Shown here in pieces: positions 24,401 through 32,351 of a stretch of DNA of 64,000 bases. A program made the translations under genes and the position numbers. Origin of the DNA: Lewinellaceae bacterium (GTDB lineage: Bacteria; Bacteroidota; Bacteroidia; Chitinophagales; Saprospiraceae); assembly GCA_020636045.1 (NCBI GenBank), contig JACJYP010000002.1, forward strand, positions 297,501-361,500, written 5' to 3'. The notes under the pieces are model-generated. The model was not told the DNA's origin, made no database searches, and saw only the letters and a program-made list of their open reading frames with translations. Position 1 is the stretch's first letter. Every line of letters starts with the position of its first letter.

Positions 24401-26573
24401 GGGAGAAGGCAGTTATGCCGTTACGGTCACCGATGCCAACGGCTGTATCGTCATCTGTGATTTTACCATTTCGATCATCAACTGCGAAACCTCGGTGGGT
24501 ACCATGTCCGGAACCCAGCAGTCGCTGTGCGGCGATGGCTGTCTGACGGCAGTCTACAATTCCACCGGCCAGTTCCTCGATCCGAACGACGTGCTGCAGT
24601 TCATCCTGCACGAAGGCAGCGGCAACCTGATCGTCAACGAGATTGCGCGGAACAGCCAGCCTACCTTCTGCTTCGACCCGACCAAAATGAGTTACGGCAC
24701 TACATACTATATTTCTGCCGTAGCGGGCGATAACAACGGCTCGGGCAATGTGGATATCTTCCACTTCTGTACGGTTGTGTCTATCGGTACGCCTGTTGTT
24801 TTCAGAGAGCAACCGGTGGCAGGCATTGCTCCGCCCGACGAACTCAACTGCATCGACAAGCAGGTCGCTCTGGTGGGCAGTTCCGACCTGCCGGGCTCCA
24901 ACTTTATGTGGAGTACCGGTACGGGCGCCATTTCCGGCAGCACCACACAATCAACTGCGATTGCGACAGCGTCAGGCTCTTATACCCTGATCGTCAGCCT
25001 CAACGGCTGCGCCGATACGGTTTCGGTGGTGGTTGATAACGTGGCAAACCAGCCGACGGCAAACATTCTGGCCAGCCCGAACGATGTGCTCGACTGCACG
25101 ATCAGCGAGATCATCCTTGACGGGCAGGTAGAAGGCAGTACATCGGTCAACACGATCTGGATCGACAATACGGGCATGGTATATCCTGGCTATACGGTTC
25201 TCCAGATCGATCAGCCGGGTTCCTATACCTTCGTGATCATCGATACGCTGTCGCTATGTACCGATACGGCATCGATCACCATCAACGAGAACCTGGCCTA
25301 CCCGCCGCTGTTCCTCGACCCGCCGGGCTTCCTGACCTGTATCAATAATACTACGACGCTTACTGGTGGCTCGCCGCTTCCGGGCATACAGTTTACCTGG
25401 GCTACCATCAACGGAACGGATACAACCCTGGTCGGCTCCGGGCCGAGTTTGAATGTAACTGCTCCCGGCACTTACTACCTGATCGGCATCGATCCGCTCA
25501 ATGCCTGTACCAATGCGTTGTCGGAAATGGTAAATGCCGACCTGGCGCCGCCATTTGCCGATGCCGGTCCGTCCTTCAGCCTCGATTGTTTTGGCGAAAC
25601 GGGCTATCTCGATGGAAATGGTTCGGGCGGCGCGGCAGGGCTGACGTTCGCATGGTCCACTTCGAACGGCACGCTGGTGGCGGGCAGCAACACGCCGACA
25701 CCCGAGATCAACCAGCCCGGCACATACGTACTGGTGGTGACAAACCCTGCCAACGGCTGTACCGACGATGATCAGGTGGTGATCACGCCGGACGAGCCGG
25801 TCGCTACGCTGAACGTCAACCAGCCGCCGTGTTATGGCGATAAAGGCTCGATCCAGGTAGTAGATGTGGCGGGCGGAAAGCCGCCGATCAGATACTCTAT
25901 TGACGATGGCCAGCAATTCACAACGCAAAACCTGTTCGGCAACCTCAGCCCCGGCATTTATACCATACTGGTGGTGGATGCCGTCGGATGCAGCACCACC
26001 GCCAGCGCGGAAGTGGAGGAAGGCGATATCGTAGAGATCTTCCTGGAACCCAAGGCTGTGATCAAACTGGGTGAAAGTTACCAGATCAATACGCAGGTGA
26101 ACATACCCGCGAGCGAGATCGGCAGCATCCTCTGGACGCCGACAACAGGCCTGAGTTGCGACACCTGCCTCAACCCGATCGTAACGCCGCCCAATTCTAT
26201 GGTGTACCGGATCCGGGTGGCAAATCTGGAAGGCTGCGAGGACACGGCGCCCATACTGCTGGCGATCGACAAGAACGTGAATGTGTACGTCCCGAACGTG
26301 TTTTCTCCTGACGGAGACGGCGAGAACGATGTATTCACGATTTACGCCGATCCTGACGGGGTGAAGAACATCAAATCTTTCCAGGTCTTTTCGCGCTGGG
26401 GAGAACTGATATACGAGTATTACAACTTCACACCCAACAACCCTGCCGTCGGCTGGGATGGCAGGCACCGCGGCAAGGAATTGAACCCCGCTGTATTTGT
26501 CTGGTACGCAGTGCTGGAATTTGCAGACGGAACGGAAGTGTTGTACAAAGGGGACGTTACCTTGAAGCGTTAG
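18450..26573 (+). CDS. Giant SprB-repeat surface protein with a type B T9SS signal
   Basis: A 2707-residue secreted protein. A signal peptide (LTLFIVFLALFQTLSAQ) is followed by a Cys-rich domain of about 160 residues, an Ig/PKD-like part, about 22 SprB-type repeats between residues of about 350 and 2000, several Ig-like domains, and the gliding motility-associated C-terminal domain (CHU_C type): VYVPNVFSPDGDGENDVF to LYKGDVTLKR. That tail directs export by the type IX system and attachment to the cell surface; the best-known relative is the mobile adhesin SprB of Flavobacterium. I chose the ATG at 18450 because the signal peptide starts there; the upstream in-frame start at 18354 lies before the promoter-like site. 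The repeats alternate between two types (see the repeat entry). Likely roles are adhesion or gliding. Confidence 0.93.
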   Translation: MKGLRHLTLFIVFLALFQTLSAQCPPPGFPQPGNTCPQAPILCENLDGYCATINNNNISQTFPGCPGWVLNNDEWFAFYAGTTSITIQVTPSNCSPGAMMGLQGGIYSGCGPPWNPMDLQCECTENPFILSSSNFVIGQIYWFVLDGCSGNVCDYSISVLDGSTVGAPPENPGPITGPTEACQGSSSGFSIPPALGATSYNWTLTPPGIGTVNGNGVNATVNLANNATGTAQLCVTASNQCYPNNTPACYTIDIIPKPTAMISGSGILCAGVPGTVDLTVSFTGQAPWEFIYTINGVPQTPIQTSDNPYTLQATQPGTYAIQGVTSVNGGCVGTFSGSASITETIINANAAVTNAQCGQSNGAINITPNGGNTPYTYNWSGGQTTEDISNIPAGTYTVTITDEDGCTKELTVDVPDDVVALNITGTVINNTTCIDGNGSIDISVAPAGTYTYNWSNGATTQDISNLPPGTYTVTVTAGVTCTGTADFTVGDAPNTPNINSNVTGSTCDLDNGSINLTVSGGVTPYTFTWSGGQTTEDLSNIPAGSYDVTVTGANGCTSTANINVPNNNPPITINGNVMANTTCNGGNGSISITATPPNPAYTYIWSNGATTTTLTNLPPGTYDVTVSAGGTCTQTASFTVPDQPNTPTINPNVTQSTCNLDNGSISLTVSGGVAPYTYNWSNGATTPNLTNIPAGSYDVTVTGANGCTSTASINVGNNNPPITVNANIVANTTCNGGNGSITLIVSPSNPNYTYIWSTGATTPNLSNLPPGTYDVTVSAGGTCTQTASFTVPDQPNTPVINPNPNQSTCGLNNGSITLTVTGGVTPYTYNWSTGATTPNLANIPAGTYDVTVTGANGCSSTASINVGNFNPQININGNVIANTSCNAAGNGSISITVTPVNTYTYQWSTGATTPNIGNLSPGTYIVTVSAGGACTQTAAFVVPDNPNAPILDFSFVEANCGLSNGSINLTVFGGVPPYTYQWSSGQTTQDLNNIPEGIYTVTVTGANGCSTVDGVVVPNDMIPISLDANVTNKTSCLINNGAISLILSPPGMSIMWSNGSTQPNLNNLAPGTYTVTVSAGGNCTETASFTVEDASEAPELFFDITPASCSLANGAVDLDVFTGIPPFTYKWSNGSFSQDLNNIPAGNYTVTVTSSVGCSTVATIGVPNNDLSIDILGTVADNISCTMPNGFIDIDVSPSGNYNYNWSNGKKTEDIENLTPGTYTVTVSLGSCIAVATFEVFDGATPPNLSVVAIPAICNQNNGGANATVSGGSSPYTFKWSNGATTEDISNVAPGTYTVTVTGFFGCSSTATVNIPNNNLALNINGTAMANTSCSAANGAVDITPTPAGTYSYNWSNAATTEDISGLAAGTYTVTVSAGGSCTATATFTVINNTTDPVIDPVVTAAICGASNGAIDLTITGATAPYTFNWSNAATTEDLASILSGNYSVTVTDANGCTADTTLNVANNSSTFSLSGTATPLTSCTADNGAVNLTVTPAGTYTYQWSNAAVTEDISNLPAGTYTVSVTETGNCTATASFIVANNLTYPAVTQNVSSEICGLMNGGVDITVTGGAMPYTYSWTGGATTEDLANVSAGAYTVTVTGTNGCSGTATANVPDNSVTFSIDGAPVPNTSCVGSNGSVDISLSPASPGLGLVYTYSWSNSAVTEDIQSVPAGNYTVTVSAGGTCTNTATFAVANNSQAPTIVENITPAFCGQNSGAVNLTIASGVSPFTFAWSNSAVTEDVSNLTSGNYSVTVTGANGCISSESYLVPENVVIPTITGAVTPNTSCVGSNGAISLNVAPALTYTFTWAGGQTVQDLSNIPAGAYSVTVSAGGGCTASTNFTVANNTAVIALSGTPTNILCFGNNTGAIDLTVNGGTQPYQYNWSPAVTGNPEDLANLVAGTYSVTVTDALGCSGATSFNVTQPAANLQMVCAQSKNVSFPGANDGAANLALSGGVPPYSVVWSPGGTQANVLPGNFAINSLGEGSYAVTVTDANGCIVICDFTISIINCETSVGTMSGTQQSLCGDGCLTAVYNSTGQFLDPNDVLQFILHEGSGNLIVNEIARNSQPTFCFDPTKMSYGTTYYISAVAGDNNGSGNVDIFHFCTVVSIGTPVVFREQPVAGIAPPDELNCIDKQVALVGSSDLPGSNFMWSTGTGAISGSTTQSTAIATASGSYTLIVSLNGCADTVSVVVDNVANQPTANILASPNDVLDCTISEIILDGQVEGSTSVNTIWIDNTGMVYPGYTVLQIDQPGSYTFVIIDTLSLCTDTASITINENLAYPPLFLDPPGFLTCINNTTTLTGGSPLPGIQFTWATINGTDTTLVGSGPSLNVTAPGTYYLIGIDPLNACTNALSEMVNADLAPPFADAGPSFSLDCFGETGYLDGNGSGGAAGLTFAWSTSNGTLVAGSNTPTPEINQPGTYVLVVTNPANGCTDDDQVVITPDEPVATLNVNQPPCYGDKGSIQVVDVAGGKPPIRYSIDDGQQFTTQNLFGNLSPGIYTILVVDAVGCSTTASAEVEEGDIVEIFLEPKAVIKLGESYQINTQVNIPASEIGSILWTPTTGLSCDTCLNPIVTPPNSMVYRIRVANLEGCEDTAPILLAIDKNVNVYVPNVFSPDGDGENDVFTIYADPDGVKNIKSFQVFSRWGELIYEYYNFTPNNPAVGWDGRHRGKELNPAVFVWYAVLEFADGTEVLYKGDVTLKR
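19500..23996 (+). repeat. Ten two-type (A-B) SprB repeat dimers inside the giant gene
   Basis: Twenty repeats of about 75 residues alternate strictly between two types. Type A has GGVTPYTYNWS, then IPAG and VTVTGANGC; type B has PAGTYTYNWS, then LPPG and VTVSAGGTC followed by TASFTV. Each repeat has one Cys before the NGSI segment and one at its end. The A-to-A distance, measured at the GANGC codons, is exactly 453 bases three times running (20103, 20556, 21009, 21462) and 450 and 447 bases for the flanking pairs. Two further A-like repeats follow without B partners. The pattern points to duplication of A-B pairs. Confidence 0.85.
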
Positions 26574-26596
26574 TCTGACAGTAAATAATACATCCG

Positions 26597-26638
26597 AACC
26601 GGCGCGCAGGCAACATGCTTGCGGGCCGGTTTTGTTTT
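26597..26638 (+). terminator. Terminator of the SprB-repeat gene
   Basis: A GC-rich hairpin (AACCGGC and GCCGGTT outer arms, CGCA and TGCG inner arms, with single unpaired bases) followed by a TTTTGTTTT run, 23 bases after the stop codon. Confidence 0.8.
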
Positions 26639-27555
26639 ATGTGCCGGCCCGGGCAGGCATATTTAGACCTGCAGAATGGATAAATATTACCCTTCGTATC
26701 AGAGGGTCGCCGGAAAATGCCGGAAAAATGTAGAGCCTGTCACGAAAATTATCTCAACAGGAATGGGGGCATTCCAATTCATTTATCGAACTTTCTTATA
26801 AAGAAATGGCGCTGAAATGGGCAAAAAAGGCCCGGTTTGCAGGGTTGTTTTTGTATTTGACACAATTATGGCCGTACGAAGCGGTCATAATTGTCCAGCA
26901 GGATGCCCGGGTAAAAAATGTCGCCTTGCTGTCACATGGCAGCCGCCCTGGAAAACCCCGGAAAAGTGTAGTTGAATTGAACGTCGTCATCTTGCACCTT
27001 TGTTATATCGAAATTGCCCCGGAGAGCAAGACGGCTATGCGCTGAAAAACCAGCCCCAAAAACACCTTTTACCCCCGGCAGATAAACACAAAATCACCAA
27101 CACATTCATTTACAAAACCGATCGCAATGCACCAATCAAATGTCTCCCTTTTCGGCGCAGGCCGCGGCAAGCCTGCGTCGCCCTCCTGAGCCCGTTTTCC
27201 GGCTCACAATGCCTGGATATTGGTCATTGGAAATTGGAAATTATCATTAGTAATTCACTGATTTGCAGGTTTTTCGTTTTTGATTTTCAACGTGCAATGA
27301 CTTCTGGGCCGGTCCTCACTGCTTTTCATTTCTGAAGCGGGTGCCCTGTGGTTTGCTTTTTTATCTGAACATCCGCTGACAATCCGGTGATTCCCGGTCG
27401 GCGACCCTGTCTTCGCAGGAATGCCAACCCATCGGGAGTAGTTCCTCTTTGCCAAATCCCCAATTGCTTTCCGGCGCTTTGCCGGAAACAGCCCTTTTAT
27501 TGCCCGGCCCCGGGCGACCTGCTACCAATTCAATTATTCACAAAATCAAATTTCA
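26639..27555. other. 917-base non-coding stretch before the 1216-residue protein gene
   Basis: Three short plus-strand frames here (26806-27045, 27000-27335, 27387-27656) have no domain, signal peptide or family pattern and are not called. Structure is plentiful: an inverted repeat with 12-base arms and one mismatch (26862-26873 and 26883-26894), a 7-bp stem at 27156-27177, and a perfect 7-bp hairpin at 27469-27487. A low-complexity stretch of TTGG and AAATT words lies near 27222-27260. It could be a long structured leader, or decayed sequence. Confidence 0.4.
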
Positions 27556-30500
27556 ATGAAACAAGTCTTTCTCTTTCTGCTGCTTTGTCTGGCCATGCGG
27601 ACATATGGTCAGGAATGCGCCGCAAATGCCAATCAGGACCAGTCCCATTGTCCTAATTCGCAGGTAACTCTTAATGCTCCGATTTCACTGTTTTATAACA
27701 CTCCTCCCAACATCAAATGGAGTTGCATTTCTGTGGATAACGGCACGATCCTTCCGGGAGACGTATCAATTACTAATCCCAATGATTATGTAACGGATGT
27801 ATCTTACAATGGCGCACCACTTCCACCAGGTATCTATACTTTCAGGTTTTGTGTGGATTGTAAGGACCTGAACAATGATGGAATAAATGACCGTCCTTGC
27901 GACGATGTTATCGTCACCATTGAAGAAGAGCCTACGGCACCTGTGATTATCGAATCGGATGGGTCTCAGGACGGCATGATGACCGTCTGCAATTCTACCA
28001 CTGTGCAGGTAAATCCTCCTGGTGATGGCGAGATCGCCAGTGTTGATTATTTCCCAAATGACGGAATGATCACTTATAATCTCTCAGGCACTACGCTTAC
28101 CCTGGATTATTACGACAACCCGACCTCTTCAAGGCAGGAGCGGTGTGACTATACCATCACCTATTCTATTGCCAGAGGGGACTGTGTCAGGGAAACCTCA
28201 GTTGATATAAAATTTATTAGCCCCCATGATCCAAATGGAGATGGCATCATTGAGGGACGCATATTGAATTGCCCTTCTTGCACCACTTCCCTCAGGCTAC
28301 TTGGAGACCGCCCCGGAGGGTGCTACGGTATCGGCACATGGACGTTCGAAGATGGACCCGCAGTTGCGTTGATTAGCAACCCAAGCCTTGAATTCGGTGA
28401 TGCATATGCTACCGTTTCTGCTCCTGGTACATATACTTTCAAATACACCGTCACCAATATCGAGCCTTGCGAGGATTCAGAATTCCTTATTACCTGTGAT
28501 GTGTTGGATGTTGGAGGCTTTGACATAGGTCCGGACACTGAGGTGCTGTATTGCGACAATATTATTCCGGCGGGGACATATACCTTCAGTGTTAATGATT
28601 TACCCAATACGATTTATTCTTGGCCATCCACAAACGACCCCAATGTGATTATCAATGGTATCCATAACAGCACGATCACTATTACATTTCTCACTGATTA
28701 CAATTTGGGCGCTGGTCAGCTGAATTTCTGTGTGAATGCCTGGAGATACTATCAGGTTGACACTTGTGATGGCAATGGTGAGCCGCAGGTTGTTGAACTT
28801 CCATACAGTACGTATGAGGAGAATATAGCACACATAAATAGCCTCCAAAGTGATACCTGCATCGTTATTTACAACTGCTATGATAACGCCTGCATAAGAT
28901 TTAAAGGCTCTCCTGTTGTTGAAGTCGAAACAGAAGACATTCAATTTCTTTGTAGCGATGGGGTAGAAACTATTCGATTGAGTGACTATTTTAACGTGGT
29001 TAATCTTTTTCAATCCAGTTACTCTTCTTCGGTTACACTGGTGAGTAAACCTCCTACTGCACAGGTAACCGGGTCTTTGGGTATCAATTCATTCATCACA
29101 TTGAATGGGTTGTGCGACTATGTTTTTAAAATTGTCCTGACGTCAAACCAATCGGGCTCAAACCTCACGTGCTCTACTACTTTCTATTTGAACGTTAGGC
29201 TAAGGGCGCCCGAACCGGTTACTGCCGGGACGGATCAGGTAAAATGTTTTAACGAACTGATCAGACTGAACGGAAGTACTTCCTTTTTCGGGCAAAATGA
29301 TTGCCAGTCGATTCAAGGTACGTGGACACAGGTAGGTTGTACGTCCTGTACAGTCACGATCGGTAATGTTCACGACCCGAATACCGAAATCTTTTTGACG
29401 GGTATCAGCTACAGTGACTTACCGATCACCCTTTGCTTTGTGTGGTCTTATGACAGTCAGGATGCTTCCTGCCAATTGTCCGACACTACGAAGGTGATCA
29501 TAAAAGACTGCTTGACACCCTGTGAAGACTTGGGGATATATGTTGAGTGGGAATGTGTGGATGAAGAAGTAATATTGACGGCCTACTACGGCAATGGCGT
29601 GCAAATTAACCCAGCCGATCCATATTTCCTTACCTGGACACTTGGCTCTACTACAATCACTGAACAAAATCCTATTACTATTCCGAAACCCAGCGGAGCG
29701 CTTCCATATACATTTGAAATATATCTGCCCTGGGGCGAAATTGATACTTGTCACAACGAAGTCACAGGCGTCATCAATTGCGACGGTCCGCCCCCGCCGA
29801 GCGGCTGCGACATCACCATTCTCGAGAAATGCGATGAAAACGGCAACGTGATCATTGTGGCGGTCGATACGGACACCGGCATTCCCGTCCCGCCCACTAC
29901 TTATCTGCACGAGTTCTACTGGTGGGTGTATTCGGGACCGGGCGACAATGTGGGTACCAGCATACAAGACCAGAATCCGATCGTGGTCAACCCGAACGCC
30001 TGCTACCGCTTGCTTTATGAGCGCTACTACTATCCGGCGAACGCTCCGTATCATGTACCGGGAATGCAGGACAGCATCTGCCGCCTGGAAGTACCCAAAA
30101 CCTGTGTCAGCATCAGCTGCCCGGGTCCGTGTTCTGACTTCCCCGAGTTCTTCGTAGCCGGTTGCGGCGACGACCTGGCACTTTCGCTTGGCCTGCCTTT
30201 CCCCGACGGATGCCACAACGTATGTAGTTACGGCGCGGCTTCGGGCACCCTGGGCGTGTTCCAGATGGTCAATGGCGTTGCGCAGCCGGTCGGACCGCCG
30301 TACAGCATCCTCTGGGAGGACGGCAGCACCGGACCGTATGCGACGGGCTACCTGCTGAACATTAATTATGTAAAGGTCACGGGCCCCGTAGAAGGCGACA
30401 CCTGCTTCTGGGAAGACACCTACAAACCTTCCTGCATCTGCCGCAGCCGCCCGCTGGCTTATTGCGAACAACCGATCATCAAATACTGCTATCCTGACGG

Positions 30501-31206
30501 TTCCGTGGTGTATTCACCGGGTCCGCCACAGATCTCCTGGTACGGCGTTTCCGGCGCGTCGGCCTACGAACTGGAATTCACGTACGACAATTCCAGCGGT
30601 TGCTGCGAAGTGCCTCCTACGCTGCCGCCCAACATTACGGTGAATGCTTCGCCATTTGTGATCCCGGATAGCTGGAATTGTTTCACGATCCGTGTACGGG
30701 CGCTGAACCCCGACGGCATCTGTACGGTAACGGAATGGTCCGATCCCTACACGTATTGCAGAGAGACTACCAGTTGCTCACCCACGATCATTACCTGCGG
30801 CTGCTGCGAAGGCCGCTCGAACGAGCAGATCAACCTGCCGGTCACAGTGGTCGAAGAAAATGTGTTGCTGGGTTATCTGAAAGAGCATAAAGGAGCTAAC
30901 TATAAATCACTGGAATCTGCCCTCGAATCGGTCGGCGCATTGCCCGCAGAAACGAGGGTGAACGTCTATCCTAACCCGGCCCGCACCCAACTTGCGGTCG
31001 AAATCAGTGGCAAGGGCCCGGGTGTATACACTTTTGAAATGTACGACGCACTTGGGAAAAAGGTACTCAGCCGCCAGATGAATAGCAGTGAAGGCATCCA
31101 CACATTTGATATCTCGCATTTTGCACCGGCCGTGTATACCTGGCGGGTGATCGGAGATACGAACGACAAAATTGTGGAGAAAGGCAAGGTGGTGGTAGTC
31201 CCCTGA
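27556..31206 (+). CDS. Large secreted protein with a type A T9SS signal; mosaic composition
   Basis: A 1216-residue protein with a signal peptide (QVFLFLLLCLAMRTYGQ) and a C-terminal type A sorting domain: VNVYPNPARTQLAVEISG, then YDALGKKVLSRQ and YTWRVIGDTNDKIVEKGKVV. The middle is Cys-rich and beta-rich, with PKD/Ig-like segments and no enzyme motif. The first about 745 codons are clearly AT-richer than the rest: bases 28981-29040 are 21 of 60 GC, bases 30301-30360 are 38 of 60. The switch falls near 29790, at a Pro-rich linker (GPPPPSG). This suggests the N-terminal part came from another source by recombination. It probably is cell-surface or released; ligand unknown. Confidence 0.88.
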   Translation: MKQVFLFLLLCLAMRTYGQECAANANQDQSHCPNSQVTLNAPISLFYNTPPNIKWSCISVDNGTILPGDVSITNPNDYVTDVSYNGAPLPPGIYTFRFCVDCKDLNNDGINDRPCDDVIVTIEEEPTAPVIIESDGSQDGMMTVCNSTTVQVNPPGDGEIASVDYFPNDGMITYNLSGTTLTLDYYDNPTSSRQERCDYTITYSIARGDCVRETSVDIKFISPHDPNGDGIIEGRILNCPSCTTSLRLLGDRPGGCYGIGTWTFEDGPAVALISNPSLEFGDAYATVSAPGTYTFKYTVTNIEPCEDSEFLITCDVLDVGGFDIGPDTEVLYCDNIIPAGTYTFSVNDLPNTIYSWPSTNDPNVIINGIHNSTITITFLTDYNLGAGQLNFCVNAWRYYQVDTCDGNGEPQVVELPYSTYEENIAHINSLQSDTCIVIYNCYDNACIRFKGSPVVEVETEDIQFLCSDGVETIRLSDYFNVVNLFQSSYSSSVTLVSKPPTAQVTGSLGINSFITLNGLCDYVFKIVLTSNQSGSNLTCSTTFYLNVRLRAPEPVTAGTDQVKCFNELIRLNGSTSFFGQNDCQSIQGTWTQVGCTSCTVTIGNVHDPNTEIFLTGISYSDLPITLCFVWSYDSQDASCQLSDTTKVIIKDCLTPCEDLGIYVEWECVDEEVILTAYYGNGVQINPADPYFLTWTLGSTTITEQNPITIPKPSGALPYTFEIYLPWGEIDTCHNEVTGVINCDGPPPPSGCDITILEKCDENGNVIIVAVDTDTGIPVPPTTYLHEFYWWVYSGPGDNVGTSIQDQNPIVVNPNACYRLLYERYYYPANAPYHVPGMQDSICRLEVPKTCVSISCPGPCSDFPEFFVAGCGDDLALSLGLPFPDGCHNVCSYGAASGTLGVFQMVNGVAQPVGPPYSILWEDGSTGPYATGYLLNINYVKVTGPVEGDTCFWEDTYKPSCICRSRPLAYCEQPIIKYCYPDGSVVYSPGPPQISWYGVSGASAYELEFTYDNSSGCCEVPPTLPPNITVNASPFVIPDSWNCFTIRVRALNPDGICTVTEWSDPYTYCRETTSCSPTIITCGCCEGRSNEQINLPVTVVEENVLLGYLKEHKGANYKSLESALESVGALPAETRVNVYPNPARTQLAVEISGKGPGVYTFEMYDALGKKVLSRQMNSSEGIHTFDISHFAPAVYTWRVIGDTNDKIVEKGKVVVVP

Positions 31207-31243
31207 TCCTAAGCACAGTACCAAGAACGCTTTTATATCATTT

Positions 31244-31278
31244 CCCGGCGTCGGTAAAAGCACCGGCGCCGGGTTTTT
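31244..31278 (+). terminator. Terminator of the 1216-residue protein gene
   Basis: An 11-bp stem with one mismatch (31244-31254 and 31263-31273) and an 8-base loop, followed by TTTTT, 38 bases after the stop codon. Confidence 0.85.
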
Positions 31279-31321
31279 GTGTTATCAAGCCGGCTTTGCA
31301 GGTATCTAATACCGGTACGGG

Positions 31322-31351
31322 TTGCCATTTAGACTGTTTTTGTTAGATTTG
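31322..31351 (+). promoter_or_regulatory. Promoter of the nuclease gene
   Basis: TTG at 31322-31324, exactly 19 bases, then TAGATTTG at 31344-31351, a full consensus match. Transcription near 31357 gives a leader of about 13 bases to the ATG at 31370, which rules out the in-frame start at 31322. Confidence 0.78.
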
Positions 31352-31369
31352 CCCAAAATACCGAAGCCA

Positions 31370-32338
31370 ATGAATACGAATGAAGGTTATCAAACCACCT
31401 TCCTGGGTGAACATTTGGAAGTGCCGCTCCCCAAGCCCGACAGCAAACTAAAACAGGATTTTGCCCCGGTAATAGGAAACGATGATTTCCTGCTTACTTA
31501 CCCGCATTATTCCGTGGCGCTCAGCAAAACGCGCAAGTTGCCGTTCTTCGCAGCCGTCAACATCGACGGGAACCTTTTCAAGTCCATTAAACGCCAGGAC
31601 CTCTTTTCCGGCAGCGATGTCTGGTCCGTCGACGACCGCGCCGCAGAATACCAGTGGGGCAACGACCTCTATCTCGCTACCGGCAGCGATTTCGACAAGG
31701 GGCACATGGTCAAGCGGGAAGACCCGCAATGGGGCTCCAATAAAAAAACCGCCGTTCAGGCTGCACGCTCTACTTTTTACTTTTCCAACTGTGCACCTCA
31801 GGTAGGTGATCTTAACAGGAAAGAATGGAGAAGTCTTGAGGATTATATCCTGAAAAAGGAATCGGCCGCCAACAAACTGAAGATATGTGTATTCACAGGC
31901 CCGGTGCTCGACCCGGAGGACCCCGTTTTTGTAACCGACGTAAAAGGCGAACGGGTGCAGATACCGACGCTATTCTGGAAACTGGTATATTTTACCACCG
32001 ATGATAAAACCCTGAGCAGGGTGGGCTTCCTGATGGGACAGAAAAACCTGCTGCTCAAGCGGAATATCGCCAAACCCTATGAGAGCGAACTCGAAGCCGT
32101 AGTGGTAAAGCCCAAGGTGTTCGACGATTATGATGATGCCGCAACTTATCAGGTGAATGTAGATGTGATCGAAAAACTGACGGGTTTTGCATTCCCCAAG
32201 GCCAAGGACACTTACAAAGACACCCGCTCTATCAAGATCGTACTCAAGCAGGTAGAGATCAGCGACCTGGAGAGTTTTCCGGGCACCGGCGGCAGCGATG
32301 ATGACCTGGACTTTACCCTTGAGGGTCTGGTTTTGTAA
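31370..32338 (+). CDS. DNA/RNA non-specific endonuclease (NUC family)
   Basis: A 322-residue protein of the beta-beta-alpha-metal nuclease family that cuts DNA and RNA without sequence preference. The active-site block is GSDFDKGHMVKREDPQWGS, with the catalytic His in DKGHM (DRGH in most relatives), followed by STFYFSNCAPQVGDLNRKEW with the metal-binding Asn. No signal peptide is visible from this start. It might be exported by another route, act in defence as a toxin, or work inside the cell; the neighbours do not tell. No immunity gene is recognised next to it. It ends convergently with dihydroorotase, 13 bases apart. Confidence 0.9.
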   Translation: MNTNEGYQTTFLGEHLEVPLPKPDSKLKQDFAPVIGNDDFLLTYPHYSVALSKTRKLPFFAAVNIDGNLFKSIKRQDLFSGSDVWSVDDRAAEYQWGNDLYLATGSDFDKGHMVKREDPQWGSNKKTAVQAARSTFYFSNCAPQVGDLNRKEWRSLEDYILKKESAANKLKICVFTGPVLDPEDPVFVTDVKGERVQIPTLFWKLVYFTTDDKTLSRVGFLMGQKNLLLKRNIAKPYESELEAVVVKPKVFDDYDDAATYQVNVDVIEKLTGFAFPKAKDTYKDTRSIKIVLKQVEISDLESFPGTGGSDDDLDFTLEGLVL

Positions 32339-32351
32339 TAACGCCGGCGGT

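Noticed and set aside
19161..25254. Long minus-strand open frames opposite the giant SprB gene (for example 19161-20351 and 23907-24950)
   Set aside because: They follow the repeat structure and codon bias of the plus-strand gene, contain no signal, domain or promoter, and their Arg/Val-rich sequence is a by-product of repeated coding DNA.
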